Shown: positions 29,087 to 37,385 of the stretch, piece after piece
Numbering within the stretch: position 1 is the stretch's first letter
How the letters are laid out: every line of letters begins with the position of its first letter
NCBI RefSeq assembly: GCF_002160895.1
Contig: NZ_NFLL01000005.1
Location: 96,252-160,251, forward strand
Direction: 5' to 3'
DNA from: Faecalibacterium sp. An122
GTDB taxonomy: Bacteria; Bacillota; Clostridia; Oscillospirales; Ruminococcaceae
Length of the DNA stretch: 64,000 nt
Program-made: the position numbers and the translations under genes
The notes under the pieces: model-generated
What the model saw: the letters and a program-made list of their open reading frames with translations, nothing else
Told to the model about the DNA's origin: nothing
The model's database searches: none

Positions 29087-29115
29087 ATTCTATCATGCCG
29101 GCCGGGCGGTTGCAA
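29087..29115 (-). promoter_or_regulatory. Promoter inside the invertible segment, pointing left
   Basis: Minus strand: -35 TTGCAA (29110-29115), spacer of exactly 17, -10 TAGAAT (29087-29092). In this orientation it transcribes towards site L and away from the operon. There is no gene for it to serve on the left, since the neighbouring reductase gene runs the other way. Confidence 0.65.
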
Positions 29116-29269
29116 TAGGAAGGAATACGGTAAACTTGGATGGATTTTCCATTTAGGGACATGAATTTTCCTGCGCTGGACAATCTGCCGCAAAAACTGC
29201 CGCCGCGCCGCCGGCAAATTGTGCTTTCTGTGCAGGGGCGCGCAGCCCAGACCGAAGGAGGGTCCTGAA

Positions 29270-30451
29270 ATGGCAAAACATGGCGAAAACATCCGCAGAC
29301 GAAAGGACGGCCGCTGGGAGGGCCGGTATATCAAAGCCCGCACCCCCGACCGGAAAGCCGTTTGGGGGTCGGTGTACGGCTCCAGCTACGCCGAAGTCCG
29401 GCAGGAACTGATCCGCCGAAAGGCAGAGTGCGGGCTGTATCAGCTGTCGGGGCGGCGGATGCGGTTTGGACAGCTGGCCTGGCAGTGGCTGGCTTCCATT
29501 GGATGCGGGGTCAAGGAATCCACCCTGGCCCACTACCGCTATACCCTCCAGCGCTATCTGCTGCCGGTCTTTGGAGAGGCGGAACTGCTGTCCCTGGACG
29601 AACAGGCCCTGGAACAGGGGATGCTGCGGGTGCTGGACCCGGCGGACGGCAGCCACCGGCCTCTGGGGTCCTCCTCGGCCCGGGAATGTCTGGTGATGCT
29701 GCGCCGCATCTGCAAATATGCGGCCCATCTGCGGCTGATCCGCCCCATGGAAATCTGCGTCAAACTGCCTCAGGCCCAGACCCGGACCGCCGAGCCTCTT
29801 TCCAGCTCGGAACAGGCCCGGGTGCGGGAATTTGTGCTGGAACGCCCCACCCCACGCAGGGTGGGGCTGCTGCTCCAGATGGAGCTGGGCCTGCGGATCG
29901 GGGAGGTCTGCGGGCTGCAGTGGGGAGACTTTGATCTGGAAGCCGGCCTTTTGACGGTGCGCCGGACGGTGAGCCGGATTTACGGCCCCGATGGGCACAC
30001 CCGGCTGGTGATCCAAACCCCCAAAACCCGCAGCTCGGGCCGGGAAATCCCCATCCCCCGCAGCCTGCTGTCTTTTCTGGCCGAGCTGGGCCGGGAGGCC
30101 GGGGCCGACAGCTGGTTTTTGTCAGGGAATACCGGCCGGCCGGTAGAGCCCCGGTGCTACCGCAAGAGCATCCAGGGTTATCTGCGGCGGGCGGCGGTGC
30201 GGAAGGTTCACCCCCATCTGCTGCGGCATACCTTTGCCACCACCTGCCTGCAGGCGGGATGCGACATCAAGACCCTCAGCGAGATTCTGGGCCACACCGA
30301 CGCCAACATCACCCTGAAACGCTATGTGCACTCCAATCTGGGCCGGATGCGGCGGGAGATGAACCGGATTTTTTCGCTGCCCGGCCGGAGCCCAAAGGGG
30401 TCCATAAAGGGCAGGCCAAACGAAAAAAGCCCGGCGGCAGCCGGGCTTTGA
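29270..30451 (+). CDS. Tyrosine recombinase/integrase
   Basis: This 393-residue protein has an N-terminal arm-binding region (IRRRKDGRWEGRYIKA, Tn916-Int-like), a core-binding domain (about 60-160) and a complete catalytic domain: Arg209 (GLRIGEVCGL), Lys252 (TPKTRSS), His316 and Arg319 (HLLRHTFATT), His342 (GHTDANITL) and Tyr352 (KRYVHS). GGAGG lies eight bases before ATG 29270. It lies wholly within the two inverted sites it probably acts on, and no phage or conjugation genes adjoin it. I see no confident rightward promoter in 29116-29269. Confidence 0.93.
   Translation: MAKHGENIRRRKDGRWEGRYIKARTPDRKAVWGSVYGSSYAEVRQELIRRKAECGLYQLSGRRMRFGQLAWQWLASIGCGVKESTLAHYRYTLQRYLLPVFGEAELLSLDEQALEQGMLRVLDPADGSHRPLGSSSARECLVMLRRICKYAAHLRLIRPMEICVKLPQAQTRTAEPLSSSEQARVREFVLERPTPRRVGLLLQMELGLRIGEVCGLQWGDFDLEAGLLTVRRTVSRIYGPDGHTRLVIQTPKTRSSGREIPIPRSLLSFLAELGREAGADSWFLSGNTGRPVEPRCYRKSIQGYLRRAAVRKVHPHLLRHTFATTCLQAGCDIKTLSEILGHTDANITLKRYVHSNLGRMRREMNRIFSLPGRSPKGSIKGRPNEKSPAAAGL
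30423..30449 (-). terminator. Terminator hairpin at the end of the recombinase gene
   Basis: AAAGCCCGGC and GCCGGGCTTT form a 10-bp stem with loop GGCA. On the minus strand it is followed by TTTTTT, so it blocks leftward transcripts entering the recombinase gene antisense; on the plus strand the tail is only TTTGA. The stem overlaps the last codons of the recombinase. Confidence 0.75.
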
Positions 30452-30457
30452 GGCGGT

Positions 30458-30484
30458 GAGCTTTCATTTTCCAGATGGAAGATC
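30458..30484. repeat. Right recombination site (site R) of the invertible segment
   Basis: On the plus strand it reads GAGCTTTCAT, spacer TTTCCAG, ATGGAAGATC. Its reverse complement has the site-L spacer CTGGAAA, a left arm matching 9 of 10 bases and a degenerate right arm. The reverse complement continues with CTCA and, further in, CTCAAAGCC, as in site L. Confidence 0.72.
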
Positions 30485-30557
30485 CTTTCCGGCCCCCGCC
30501 GGAGGCGGAAAAGCCGGGAGTACAGGCCCAGTATACCAGAGGAAAGGAGGGGCTGCA

Positions 30558-31289
30558 ATGGATACGGAAAAGCTGGCGGACATCCACTGCCATGTTCTGC
30601 CCGGCATGGACGACGGCAGCCCCGACACGGCGGTCTCGCTGGGGATGCTGCGCCGCCAGGCGGAACAGGGCATCGGCACCGTATGCTGTACCTCCCACTA
30701 TTACGCCAGCCGGGAGAAAATCGACGCCTTCTGCCGGCGGCGGGAGGAGGCCCTGAACAGCCTGCGGCCGGTTCTCACCCGGGACCTGCCCCGGCTGCTG
30801 CCGGCGGCAGAGACGGCCTTTTTCTCAGGGATCAGCGAATGCCCCGACCTGGACCGCCTCTGCATCCAGGGCACCCGCACTCTTTTGCTGGAAATGCCTT
30901 TCTCCATCTGGAACGACTTTCAGGTGGAGGAGGTGGCGGCTTTGGTGCTGGACCGGGGCTTTCGGGTGGTGCTGGCTCACCCCGAGCGGTTTTGCGGGTT
31001 CAAGGGCAACCGGGAACGCATCCGCCAGCTGGAACAGCTGCCGGTGGCTTTGCAGGTGAATGCCGGGGCGCTTTTGTCCTGGCGGACCCGCCGTCTGGCG
31101 GTGGAACTGCTGCGGGAAGCCCGGTTCCCTCTGCTGGCCAGCGACTGCCACAATCTCACCCACCGGGTGCCAAATCTCCAGGAAGGAAGAAGGACAGCCG
31201 CCCAGAAACTGGGGGCGGGCTTTTTGACCCGGCTGGACCGGAACGCGGAAACCCTGCTCCAGCCGGCTGTCTGTGCTGCAAATCCATGA
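30558..31289 (+). CDS. cpsB: CpsB/CapC-type PHP tyrosine phosphatase
   Basis: This 243-residue metal-dependent phosphatase is the first gene of the polysaccharide operon. PHP motifs are clear: DIHCHVLPGMDDGS, TSHYY, LAHPERF and SDCHN. It dephosphorylates the tyrosine kinase encoded at 33086 and so tunes chain export and length. ATG 30558 follows AAAGGAGG. Its stop overlaps the next start (ATGA). Confidence 0.92.
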   Translation: MDTEKLADIHCHVLPGMDDGSPDTAVSLGMLRRQAEQGIGTVCCTSHYYASREKIDAFCRRREEALNSLRPVLTRDLPRLLPAAETAFFSGISECPDLDRLCIQGTRTLLLEMPFSIWNDFQVEEVAALVLDRGFRVVLAHPERFCGFKGNRERIRQLEQLPVALQVNAGALLSWRTRRLAVELLREARFPLLASDCHNLTHRVPNLQEGRRTAAQKLGAGFLTRLDRNAETLLQPAVCAANP

Positions 31290-32299
31290 AAGATTACCGT
31301 GACCGCCGGGTCAGCCGGCGGGACTTTTGCCGGGCGGCGGGAGCGGCCGCCCTGGCTCTGGCTGCTCTTGGCTGCGGGGGCTATGCCCTCCAGCGCTGGG
31401 ATCAGACGGACGCCGCCGCTCCGGCCGGAAGCACCGGCAGCGACCACCGCACCCCCGTCTATCTGGAGGAGATGACGGTGGAGGGCCGCACCTACCGCCA
31501 GAAAAAGAATGTGGAGAGCTATCTGTTTCTGGGCATCGACGTGATGGGCAAGGCGGTGGGCACCCAGAGCTATATTGCGGGCGGCCAGGCCGACGCCCAG
31601 ATTCTGCTGGTGCTGGACCACGATGCCCGCACCTGGCAGATGCTCCAGATCAACCGGGACAGCATGGTGGAGGTGCCGGTGCTGAGCATGATGGGCACCG
31701 TGCCCTATACCATCCGCCAGCAGATCGCCCTGGCCCACGCCTACGGCAACGGCCGGGAACAGAGCTGCGAGAACAACGTCCGGGCGGTGTCCATGCTGCT
31801 GGGGGACCAGCCCATCGACGGGTATGTGTCCCTCACCATGGGGGGCGTGGGGGTGCTGGTGGATCTGGTGGGCGGGGTGACCCTGACGGTCACCTCAGAC
31901 CTGTCGGCGGTGGACCCCACCCTGGTGGAAGGCCAGACCCTCACCCTCAACGGGGAACAGGCCCTGGAATACGTCCACACCCGCCAGAACGTGGACGACC
32001 AGACCAATCTGGCCCGCATGGAGCGCCAGCGCCAGTTTCTCCGGGCCTTTGAGGAGAAGGCACGCCAGATGGACCCCTCCTTTGTGGTGGAGGCCTACGA
32101 GGAGGCGGCCGACTATATCATCACCGATATTCCCAGCGGACGGGCGGCCCAGATTGCCGGCCGCCTGCAGCAGTATGCCCAGCTCCCGGTACTGACCATC
32201 GACGGCGAAAACACGGTGGAGGACGGATACTGGGCCTACTATCTGGACGAGGACAGCCTGCAAAAGACCATTCTGCAGCTGTTCTATCAGGAAATCTGA
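31286..32299 (+). CDS. LytR-CpsA-Psr (LCP) family glycopolymer ligase
   Basis: This 337-residue membrane-anchored enzyme transfers the finished polysaccharide from its lipid carrier to peptidoglycan. The LCP domain spans about 70-230, with the phosphate-binding Arg in INRDSMVEVP and GGVGVLVDLVGGV, LNGEQALEYVHTRQ. The N-terminus is unusual: RRVSRRDFCRAAG followed by a hydrophobic stretch ending ALGCGG resembles a twin-arginine signal and even a lipobox. Translation is coupled to cpsB by ATGA. Confidence 0.9.
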   Translation: MKDYRDRRVSRRDFCRAAGAAALALAALGCGGYALQRWDQTDAAAPAGSTGSDHRTPVYLEEMTVEGRTYRQKKNVESYLFLGIDVMGKAVGTQSYIAGGQADAQILLVLDHDARTWQMLQINRDSMVEVPVLSMMGTVPYTIRQQIALAHAYGNGREQSCENNVRAVSMLLGDQPIDGYVSLTMGGVGVLVDLVGGVTLTVTSDLSAVDPTLVEGQTLTLNGEQALEYVHTRQNVDDQTNLARMERQRQFLRAFEEKARQMDPSFVVEAYEEAADYIITDIPSGRAAQIAGRLQQYAQLPVLTIDGENTVEDGYWAYYLDEDSLQKTILQLFYQEI

Positions 32300-32321
32300 G
32301 ATTCAGGAGACATTGCGCGTT

Positions 32322-33089
32322 ATGGAACATCACGAAGCCCTCAACGAAGCCCCGGCGGCATGGGGCGCTCCCCGGGAGGAAATCGACCTGGTGGAGCTGT
32401 TCTATCTGCTGTGGGGGCACATCTGGGTGATTCTGGGCTGTCTGGCCGCCGGCGCGGCCGCCGCCCTGGTCATCACCCGGTTTTTCATCACCCCGCTGTA
32501 CGAAGCCACCTCCAGTTTGTACATTGTGTCCGCCTCCAACAATTCGGTGGTCAACCTCACCGACCTGCAGATCGGCTCCCAGCTGACGGCGGACTATCAG
32601 GAACTGATGCGCAGCCGCCCCTTGCTGGAGGACGTCATCGACCGTCTGGACCTGGAGGGGATGACCACCCGGGATCTGGAGGAGATGATCCGCATCACCA
32701 ACGCCTCCGACACCCGCATCCTCAAGATCACCGTCTCCAGCCCCGACCCCCAGCAGGCCGCCTCCATCGCCAATGAGCTGGTGTCTCTGGCCCGGGTGTA
32801 CCTGCCCCAGATCATGGAGACCCAGGAGCCCAACCTGGTGGAGGAGGCCATCGTCCCCACCCAAAAGGCCAGCCCCAGCTATCTGTACAATCTGCTGCTG
32901 GGCGGGGTGCTGGGCGCTGTGCTGTGCTGCGGGGTGCTGCTGGGCCGTCACCTGCTGAACGATACCTTTGTGACCCCCGATGACATGGCCCGGCACTTTG
33001 GGGTACAGCCGCTGGCCACCATCCCTGAGTCGGAGCCCGGGGAAGCCGGAGCCAAGCGGAGATGGTTCCGACGAAAGGAAGCGATATGA
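32322..33089 (+). CDS. Polysaccharide chain-length regulator, Wzz/CapA type
   Basis: This 255-residue protein has two transmembrane helices (about 30-52 and 185-207) around an extracytoplasmic domain, and a basic cytoplasmic tail. EEIDLVELFYLLWGHIWVIL and KASPSYLYNLLLGGVLGA are typical of the Wzz adaptor that activates the separate BY-kinase. AGGAG lies 12 bases before the ATG; a TTG nine bases earlier is an alternative. It overlaps the kinase start (ATGA). Confidence 0.9.
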   Translation: MEHHEALNEAPAAWGAPREEIDLVELFYLLWGHIWVILGCLAAGAAAALVITRFFITPLYEATSSLYIVSASNNSVVNLTDLQIGSQLTADYQELMRSRPLLEDVIDRLDLEGMTTRDLEEMIRITNASDTRILKITVSSPDPQQAASIANELVSLARVYLPQIMETQEPNLVEEAIVPTQKASPSYLYNLLLGGVLGAVLCCGVLLGRHLLNDTFVTPDDMARHFGVQPLATIPESEPGEAGAKRRWFRRKEAI

Positions 33090-33826
33090 AAGAGCTGAAA
33101 ATCCATTCCATGCCCGAGCTGCCCTTTGCGGCGGCCGAGGCCCTCAACCAGCTGCGGATCAATCTGGGCTTTTGCGGCGACGGGATTCGCACCGTCATGA
33201 TGACCAGCAGCGTCCCCAACGAGGGCAAGAGCTTTCTGACCATCCAGCTGTGGCGGCAGATGGCCCTGGTGGGGACGCCGGTGCTCCTCATCGACTGCGA
33301 CTTCCGCAACTCGGAAATGCGCCGCAAATACGGCATCCGCAGCGCCAGCCAGGAAAAACTCCTCAGCGCCGCCCACTATCTGGCGGGCAAAGCGGAGATC
33401 CAGGATGTGATCTACAAGACCAATATTCCAAATGGTTATATGATCCCGGTGGCGTCCACCATCGCCAACCCCACCATCCTGCTGGAAAGCCCCCAGTTTG
33501 CCCGGATGGTGGAGTACTGCGCCCAGCGCTTTGCCTACATACTGATTGACACGCCGCCCCTGTGCAGTGTGGCGGACGGCTTGAACATCGCCCGCCACTG
33601 CGACGGCAGCGTCCTGGTGGTGCGCAGCGGCAGCACCCCCCGCAAGCTGGTGGAGCACTCGGCCCAGCTGCTCAAACGGACCGAGACCCCCCTGCTGGGG
33701 ATGGTTCTCAATCGGGCCGACACCGGCAGCCGGGCCAGCGCCTACTACCAGCGTTATTACGGTAGCAGTGACTACGGCTACGGCCGGGGTCATTCGCACA
33801 ATAAATCACCCAATGGAGGTACGTAA
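33086..33826 (+). CDS. Polysaccharide biosynthesis tyrosine kinase, CpsD/CapB type
   Basis: This 246-residue BY-kinase has Walker A in SSVPNEGKSFLT, Walker A' in VLLIDCDFRNSEMRR and Walker B in ILIDTPP. The C-terminal tyrosine cluster AYYQRYYGSSDYGYG is the autophosphorylation site. It works with the Wzz-like adaptor upstream and is reversed by the CpsB phosphatase, controlling polymer length. Confidence 0.93.
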   Translation: MKELKIHSMPELPFAAAEALNQLRINLGFCGDGIRTVMMTSSVPNEGKSFLTIQLWRQMALVGTPVLLIDCDFRNSEMRRKYGIRSASQEKLLSAAHYLAGKAEIQDVIYKTNIPNGYMIPVASTIANPTILLESPQFARMVEYCAQRFAYILIDTPPLCSVADGLNIARHCDGSVLVVRSGSTPRKLVEHSAQLLKRTETPLLGMVLNRADTGSRASAYYQRYYGSSDYGYGRGHSHNKSPNGGT

Positions 33827-33829
33827 ATC

Positions 33830-34558
33830 ATGAACAACAAGTTGGTCCGAAATCTGGCCAGCGCATCGGTGGCGGCAGCCATTGCCGTGGCCATGGGCAG
33901 CCAGGTGCTGGCGGTGGAGTGGTATCCCAGCCGCACCCAGAGCGAGGTGGGGGTCACCCAGCCTTCCGTCTCTACCAGCACCGGCACGTCCATCACCGTC
34001 TCCTCGAAGCCGTCCATCGACCCGGCCACCGGCTCGGCGGTGCAGGTGGAGTCCTCGCAGGATGTCATCATCCAGGTGACCCCGGTGTCGGCCACCCTGG
34101 CCGCCAACGCTGCCCTGAACGCCACCGGCCTGTCGGCACAGCAGCTGTCGGGCCAGGCCACCTCCAGCGGCCTGTCCTACGCCGCCAACGGCCAGCTGAA
34201 CAGCCTGTATCAGAAGGTCACCGAGGCGGAATCGGTCAGCGGCCTGCTGGCCGCCACGGCCCCTGCGGCAGCGGCTGCCTTTGAGTCCACGGTGGGCGCT
34301 TCGGCCGACAGCTACAGCCCCATCGCCCTGTATGACATTGCCGCCTCGCTGGGCGCCGCCAATGCCATCGCCCAGGGCGGCAGCGTGGATGTGGCCATCG
34401 CCGTGCCTGGCGTCACCGACGGCACCCAGATGGTGGCCATCTGCTGGGACCGCGCCGGCAACTCCCGCATTGTGCCGGTCCGCGTGTCGGGCGGCGCCGT
34501 CTATCTGTCCGTTACCACCTCCGGCCCGGTCATGCTGATGGCCCGCGCCCAGGCTTGA
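33830..34558 (+). CDS. Secreted protein of unknown function in the polysaccharide operon
   Basis: This 242-residue protein has a signal peptide ending near SQVLAVEW, a Ser/Thr/Val-rich region (about 30-80), an alanine-rich helical centre and a beta-rich C-terminus (VAIAVPGVTDGTQMVAICWD through SGPVMLMARAQA). No membrane anchor or sortase motif is seen. It lies four bases after the kinase stop, so it is made with the capsule machinery. I do not recognise the family. Confidence 0.7.
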   Translation: MNNKLVRNLASASVAAAIAVAMGSQVLAVEWYPSRTQSEVGVTQPSVSTSTGTSITVSSKPSIDPATGSAVQVESSQDVIIQVTPVSATLAANAALNATGLSAQQLSGQATSSGLSYAANGQLNSLYQKVTEAESVSGLLAATAPAAAAAFESTVGASADSYSPIALYDIAASLGAANAIAQGGSVDVAIAVPGVTDGTQMVAICWDRAGNSRIVPVRVSGGAVYLSVTTSGPVMLMARAQA

Positions 34559-34625
34559 TGTTGAGGGCGGCGCCCCGGGGCGCGGTCAGCCGGCCCTGAG
34601 GCACTGTCCCGATGAAAAGGACATC

Positions 34626-34679
34626 GAAGGCTGCTTTCTCACCGCGGACGGCGCGGGGGAGGGCAGCCTTCTTCCTTTT
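34626..34679 (+). terminator. Hairpin inside the polysaccharide operon
   Basis: GAAGGCTGC pairs with GCAGCCTTC, followed by TTCCTTTT. It lies in the only long gap of the operon (34559-34726) and may partially terminate between the regulatory genes and the glycan assembly genes. Confidence 0.5.
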
Positions 34680-34726
34680 GCAGGATTTTGCCAGATTCGG
34701 CAGAGAAAGGAAAAGGGGGGAGTGCT

Positions 34727-35431
34727 GTGACACCCAGGACAGACAAACAATTTTCCGCGCAGAGGATGCCGGCCCCGCCGCCCGGCGGCCGCTGGCTGGA
34801 CCGGCGCAAGGTGCTGGACGGCAAGCGCCGGTATTGGATGGGACGCCGGACCCAGGATGTAATTTTATCGGCGGGGGCCCTGGCGGTGCTGTGGCCCCTG
34901 ATGGGGGCGGTGGCTCTGGTGATTTGGCTGGACAGCCCGGGAGCCAGCCCCATTTTCGTCCAGGACCGGGTGGGCCGGGACGGAAGGATTTTCCGGTTTT
35001 ACAAGTTCCGGTCCATGGTGCCGGGGGCCGAGGCCCGGCTGAACGAGGTGCTGGATCAGAACGAGATGGATGGCCCGGTCTTTAAGATACGGGACGACCC
35101 CCGCATCACCCGGGTGGGGCGGTTTCTGCGGCGGACCGGCCTGGACGAGCTGCCCCAGCTGGTGAACGTCCTGAAAAGCGACATGAGCCTTGTGGGGCCC
35201 CGGCCGGCCCTGCCCCGGGAGGCGGCCCAGTACACCGACTATGAGCGCCAGCGCCTCTATGTGACCCCCGGGCTCACATGCTACTGGCAGATTGCTCCCC
35301 ACCGCAACCAACTCAGCTTTGCCCAGTGGGTGGAGTTGGACCTCCAATACATACAGGAGCGGAGCTTTTGCCAGGACTGGAAGATTCTCTTCCGCACCGT
35401 GGGCGCGGTGCTGCGGATGTACGGCGCCTGA
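34727..35431 (+). CDS. Undecaprenyl-phosphate sugar phosphotransferase (priming enzyme)
   Basis: This 234-residue protein has one hydrophobic segment (about 40-65) and the bacterial sugar transferase domain ([47 protein letters not shown]). It starts repeat-unit synthesis by moving a sugar phosphate onto undecaprenyl phosphate at the inner membrane face. It is the short form without the multi-helix WbaP N-terminus. GTG 34727 follows GGGGGGAG. Confidence 0.92.
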   Translation: MTPRTDKQFSAQRMPAPPPGGRWLDRRKVLDGKRRYWMGRRTQDVILSAGALAVLWPLMGAVALVIWLDSPGASPIFVQDRVGRDGRIFRFYKFRSMVPGAEARLNEVLDQNEMDGPVFKIRDDPRITRVGRFLRRTGLDELPQLVNVLKSDMSLVGPRPALPREAAQYTDYERQRLYVTPGLTCYWQIAPHRNQLSFAQWVELDLQYIQERSFCQDWKILFRTVGAVLRMYGA

Positions 35432-35444
35432 AAGGAGAAATACC

Positions 35445-36518
35445 ATGCAGAAAAAACTTCTCTGGGTCGTGGAGGCCATGGGCGGCGGCGTCTTTACCTA
35501 TGTGGTGGAGCTGGCCAACCGGCTGGCGGAGGTGTACGACCTCTATCTCGCTTATGGGCTGCGGCCCGAGACCCCGCCCGACTTCCGGGCGCGGTTTGAC
35601 CGGCGGATTCATCTGGTGGAGGTGGAGAGCTTTTGCCGGGAGATCCGCCCCGCCCGGGACCTGGAAGCCCTGCGGGAGCTGCGGCGCCTGGCCCGGGCCA
35701 TCCGGCCCGACCTGATCCACCTCCACAGCAGCAAGGCCGGGGCCCTGGGCCGCCTGGCCTGGAGCGGAAAGAAAACCCCGCTCTTTTACACTCCCCACGG
35801 CTACAGCTTTTTGATGGAGGACTGCAGCCCCCTCAAGCGGGAACTCTACCGCACCATCGAGGCGGTCTGCGCCCGGCGGCGGTGCACCACCATCAGCTGC
35901 GGGGCGGGGGAACACCGGGAGAGCCTCCGGCTGACCCGGCGGTCGGCCTGGGTCCCCAACGGCATCGACGTGGAGGAGCTGCACCACATGATGAACCGGG
36001 TCCAGCCCTCCGCCCGGTCCGGCCGGCCCTTCACCGTCTACACCCTGGGCCGCATCTGCACCCAGAAGGGCCCCGAACGGTTTGAGGCAATCGCTCGGGC
36101 CATGCCCGACCTGCGGTTTGTCTGGGTGGGGGATGGGGAGCTGCGGGACCGCCTCACCGCCCCCAACATCGAAGTCACCGGCTGGGTGGGCCGGGAAGAA
36201 GCCCTCCGCCGGGCCATGGAAGGGGATGTATTTCTCCTCACCTCCCGGTGGGAGGGTCTGCCCATGAGCCTGCTGGAATCCATGTATCTGGAGAAAACCT
36301 GTGTGGTCAGCGACGCCGCCGGCGGGGACGTTATCCGCACCGGGGAAAACGGCTTTGTCTGCCATGAGGTGGAGGACTATGTCCGGGCCATCCGGCAGGC
36401 CCAGCAGCGCCGGACCGGCCCGCTGATCCAGCAGGCCCGGCGGGAAATTCTGGAGACCTACAACGCCCAGTCCATGGCCCGGGCCTACCAGAAGATTTAC
36501 GAGAAGTGCACCGGCTGA
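35445..36518 (+). CDS. Glycosyltransferase family 4
   Basis: This 357-residue GT-B enzyme has the N-terminal glycine-rich loop (VVEAMGGGVFTYVVELAN), DLIHLHSSKAG, and the C-terminal donor-binding region LTSRWEGLPMSLLESMYLEK. It likely adds a hexose to the lipid-linked repeat unit. AAAGGAG precedes the ATG. Donor and acceptor cannot be read. Confidence 0.9.
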   Translation: MQKKLLWVVEAMGGGVFTYVVELANRLAEVYDLYLAYGLRPETPPDFRARFDRRIHLVEVESFCREIRPARDLEALRELRRLARAIRPDLIHLHSSKAGALGRLAWSGKKTPLFYTPHGYSFLMEDCSPLKRELYRTIEAVCARRRCTTISCGAGEHRESLRLTRRSAWVPNGIDVEELHHMMNRVQPSARSGRPFTVYTLGRICTQKGPERFEAIARAMPDLRFVWVGDGELRDRLTAPNIEVTGWVGREEALRRAMEGDVFLLTSRWEGLPMSLLESMYLEKTCVVSDAAGGDVIRTGENGFVCHEVEDYVRAIRQAQQRRTGPLIQQARREILETYNAQSMARAYQKIYEKCTG

Positions 36519-36540
36519 ACCGCCGGGGAAGGAGGCAGCC

Positions 36541-37368
36541 ATGAGGGAGCAGACCCTGCTGCAAAAAGCCAAACAAAACCCCCTTCTGGACGCCGCCGCC
36601 CGGGTGGCGGCCTGGCCGGTGCTGGCGGCTCAATACCGGCAGGCCCAGCGGCAGGCGGACGCCCGCCGCGCCGGAGCCCACGACCCCCGGTATGAGTGGA
36701 TTCGAAGCCAGCGGGGCCGCTTTGCAGGGCAGCGGTGCTTTGTGGTGGCCACCGGCCCCAGCCTCACCATGGAAGACCTGGACCGCATCCGGGGGGAGTA
36801 CAGTTTCAGCATGAATTCCTGTCTGCTGGCCTGGGAGAACACCGCCTGGCGGCCGGACGTCTACATGATACAGGACCGGTATGTCTACCAGAAGCTGGCG
36901 CCCCTGCTGGCCGGGGATGCGGGCAGCCAGCTGCCCGAAATTTGGGTCAGCGGGCAGATTGCAGCGGCTTACCCGGTGCCGGAGCGGTTCCGGGCGTTCC
37001 CCCTCCATGAGCTGGACCACAAGATGTTCCACCGGAAGGGCTGGGGGGAGTTTCGCTTTTCGGAGGACTGCTACAGCTGCGTCTGCGACGGCTATTCGGT
37101 GACCTTCTCGGCTTTGCAGATGGCCTGCTATATGGGCTTTCGGGAGATTTACCTGCTGGGGTGCGACTGCAACTACAACCAGCCCAAAAGCCATTTTCTG
37201 CCCTACGGCTACCATGACCCCAAGGCCGCCGTCATGGGGGATAAAATGCTGCAGGCCCACGCCGCCTTCCGGCGGTTCGCCCAGGCCCGGGGCGTCCGGG
37301 TCGTCAACTGTACCCGGGGCGGGATGCTGGAAGCCTATCCCCGCATCCCCCTGGAGGAAATCGTCTGA
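36541..37368 (+). CDS. DUF115-like glycan biosynthesis protein
   Basis: This 275-residue protein shows FVVATGPSLTMEDLDRI near residue 66 and GFREIYLLGCDCNYN near 200, both typical of the DUF115/MAF-type fold shared with sialyl- and nonulosonate-transferases. It follows a glycosyltransferase and precedes a cytidylyltransferase, which makes transfer of a CMP-activated acidic sugar a reasonable hypothesis. No experiment-based function is assigned. Confidence 0.75.
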   Translation: MREQTLLQKAKQNPLLDAAARVAAWPVLAAQYRQAQRQADARRAGAHDPRYEWIRSQRGRFAGQRCFVVATGPSLTMEDLDRIRGEYSFSMNSCLLAWENTAWRPDVYMIQDRYVYQKLAPLLAGDAGSQLPEIWVSGQIAAAYPVPERFRAFPLHELDHKMFHRKGWGEFRFSEDCYSCVCDGYSVTFSALQMACYMGFREIYLLGCDCNYNQPKSHFLPYGYHDPKAAVMGDKMLQAHAAFRRFAQARGVRVVNCTRGGMLEAYPRIPLEEIV

Positions 37369-37385
37369 AAGGAGAACCTTTGCCT

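Larger units (their letters stand above)
29030..30484. other. Predicted invertible DNA segment carrying its own recombinase
   Basis: Sites L (29030-29056) and R (30458-30484) have the same spacer in opposite orientation and bracket a complete tyrosine recombinase gene plus a promoter that points left. Recombination between inverted sites inverts the DNA between them, about 1.43 kb from spacer to spacer. The segment abuts a surface-polysaccharide operon whose first start codon is 74 bases past site R. Inversion would turn the internal promoter towards that operon. Related invertible promoters control capsules in gut bacteria. Inversion itself is not shown by one sequence. Confidence 0.65.

Noticed and set aside
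29270..30451. Integrase as a mark of a prophage or integrative element
   Set aside because: No phage, replication or conjugation genes are adjacent; the gene is bounded by inverted sites and capsule genes.
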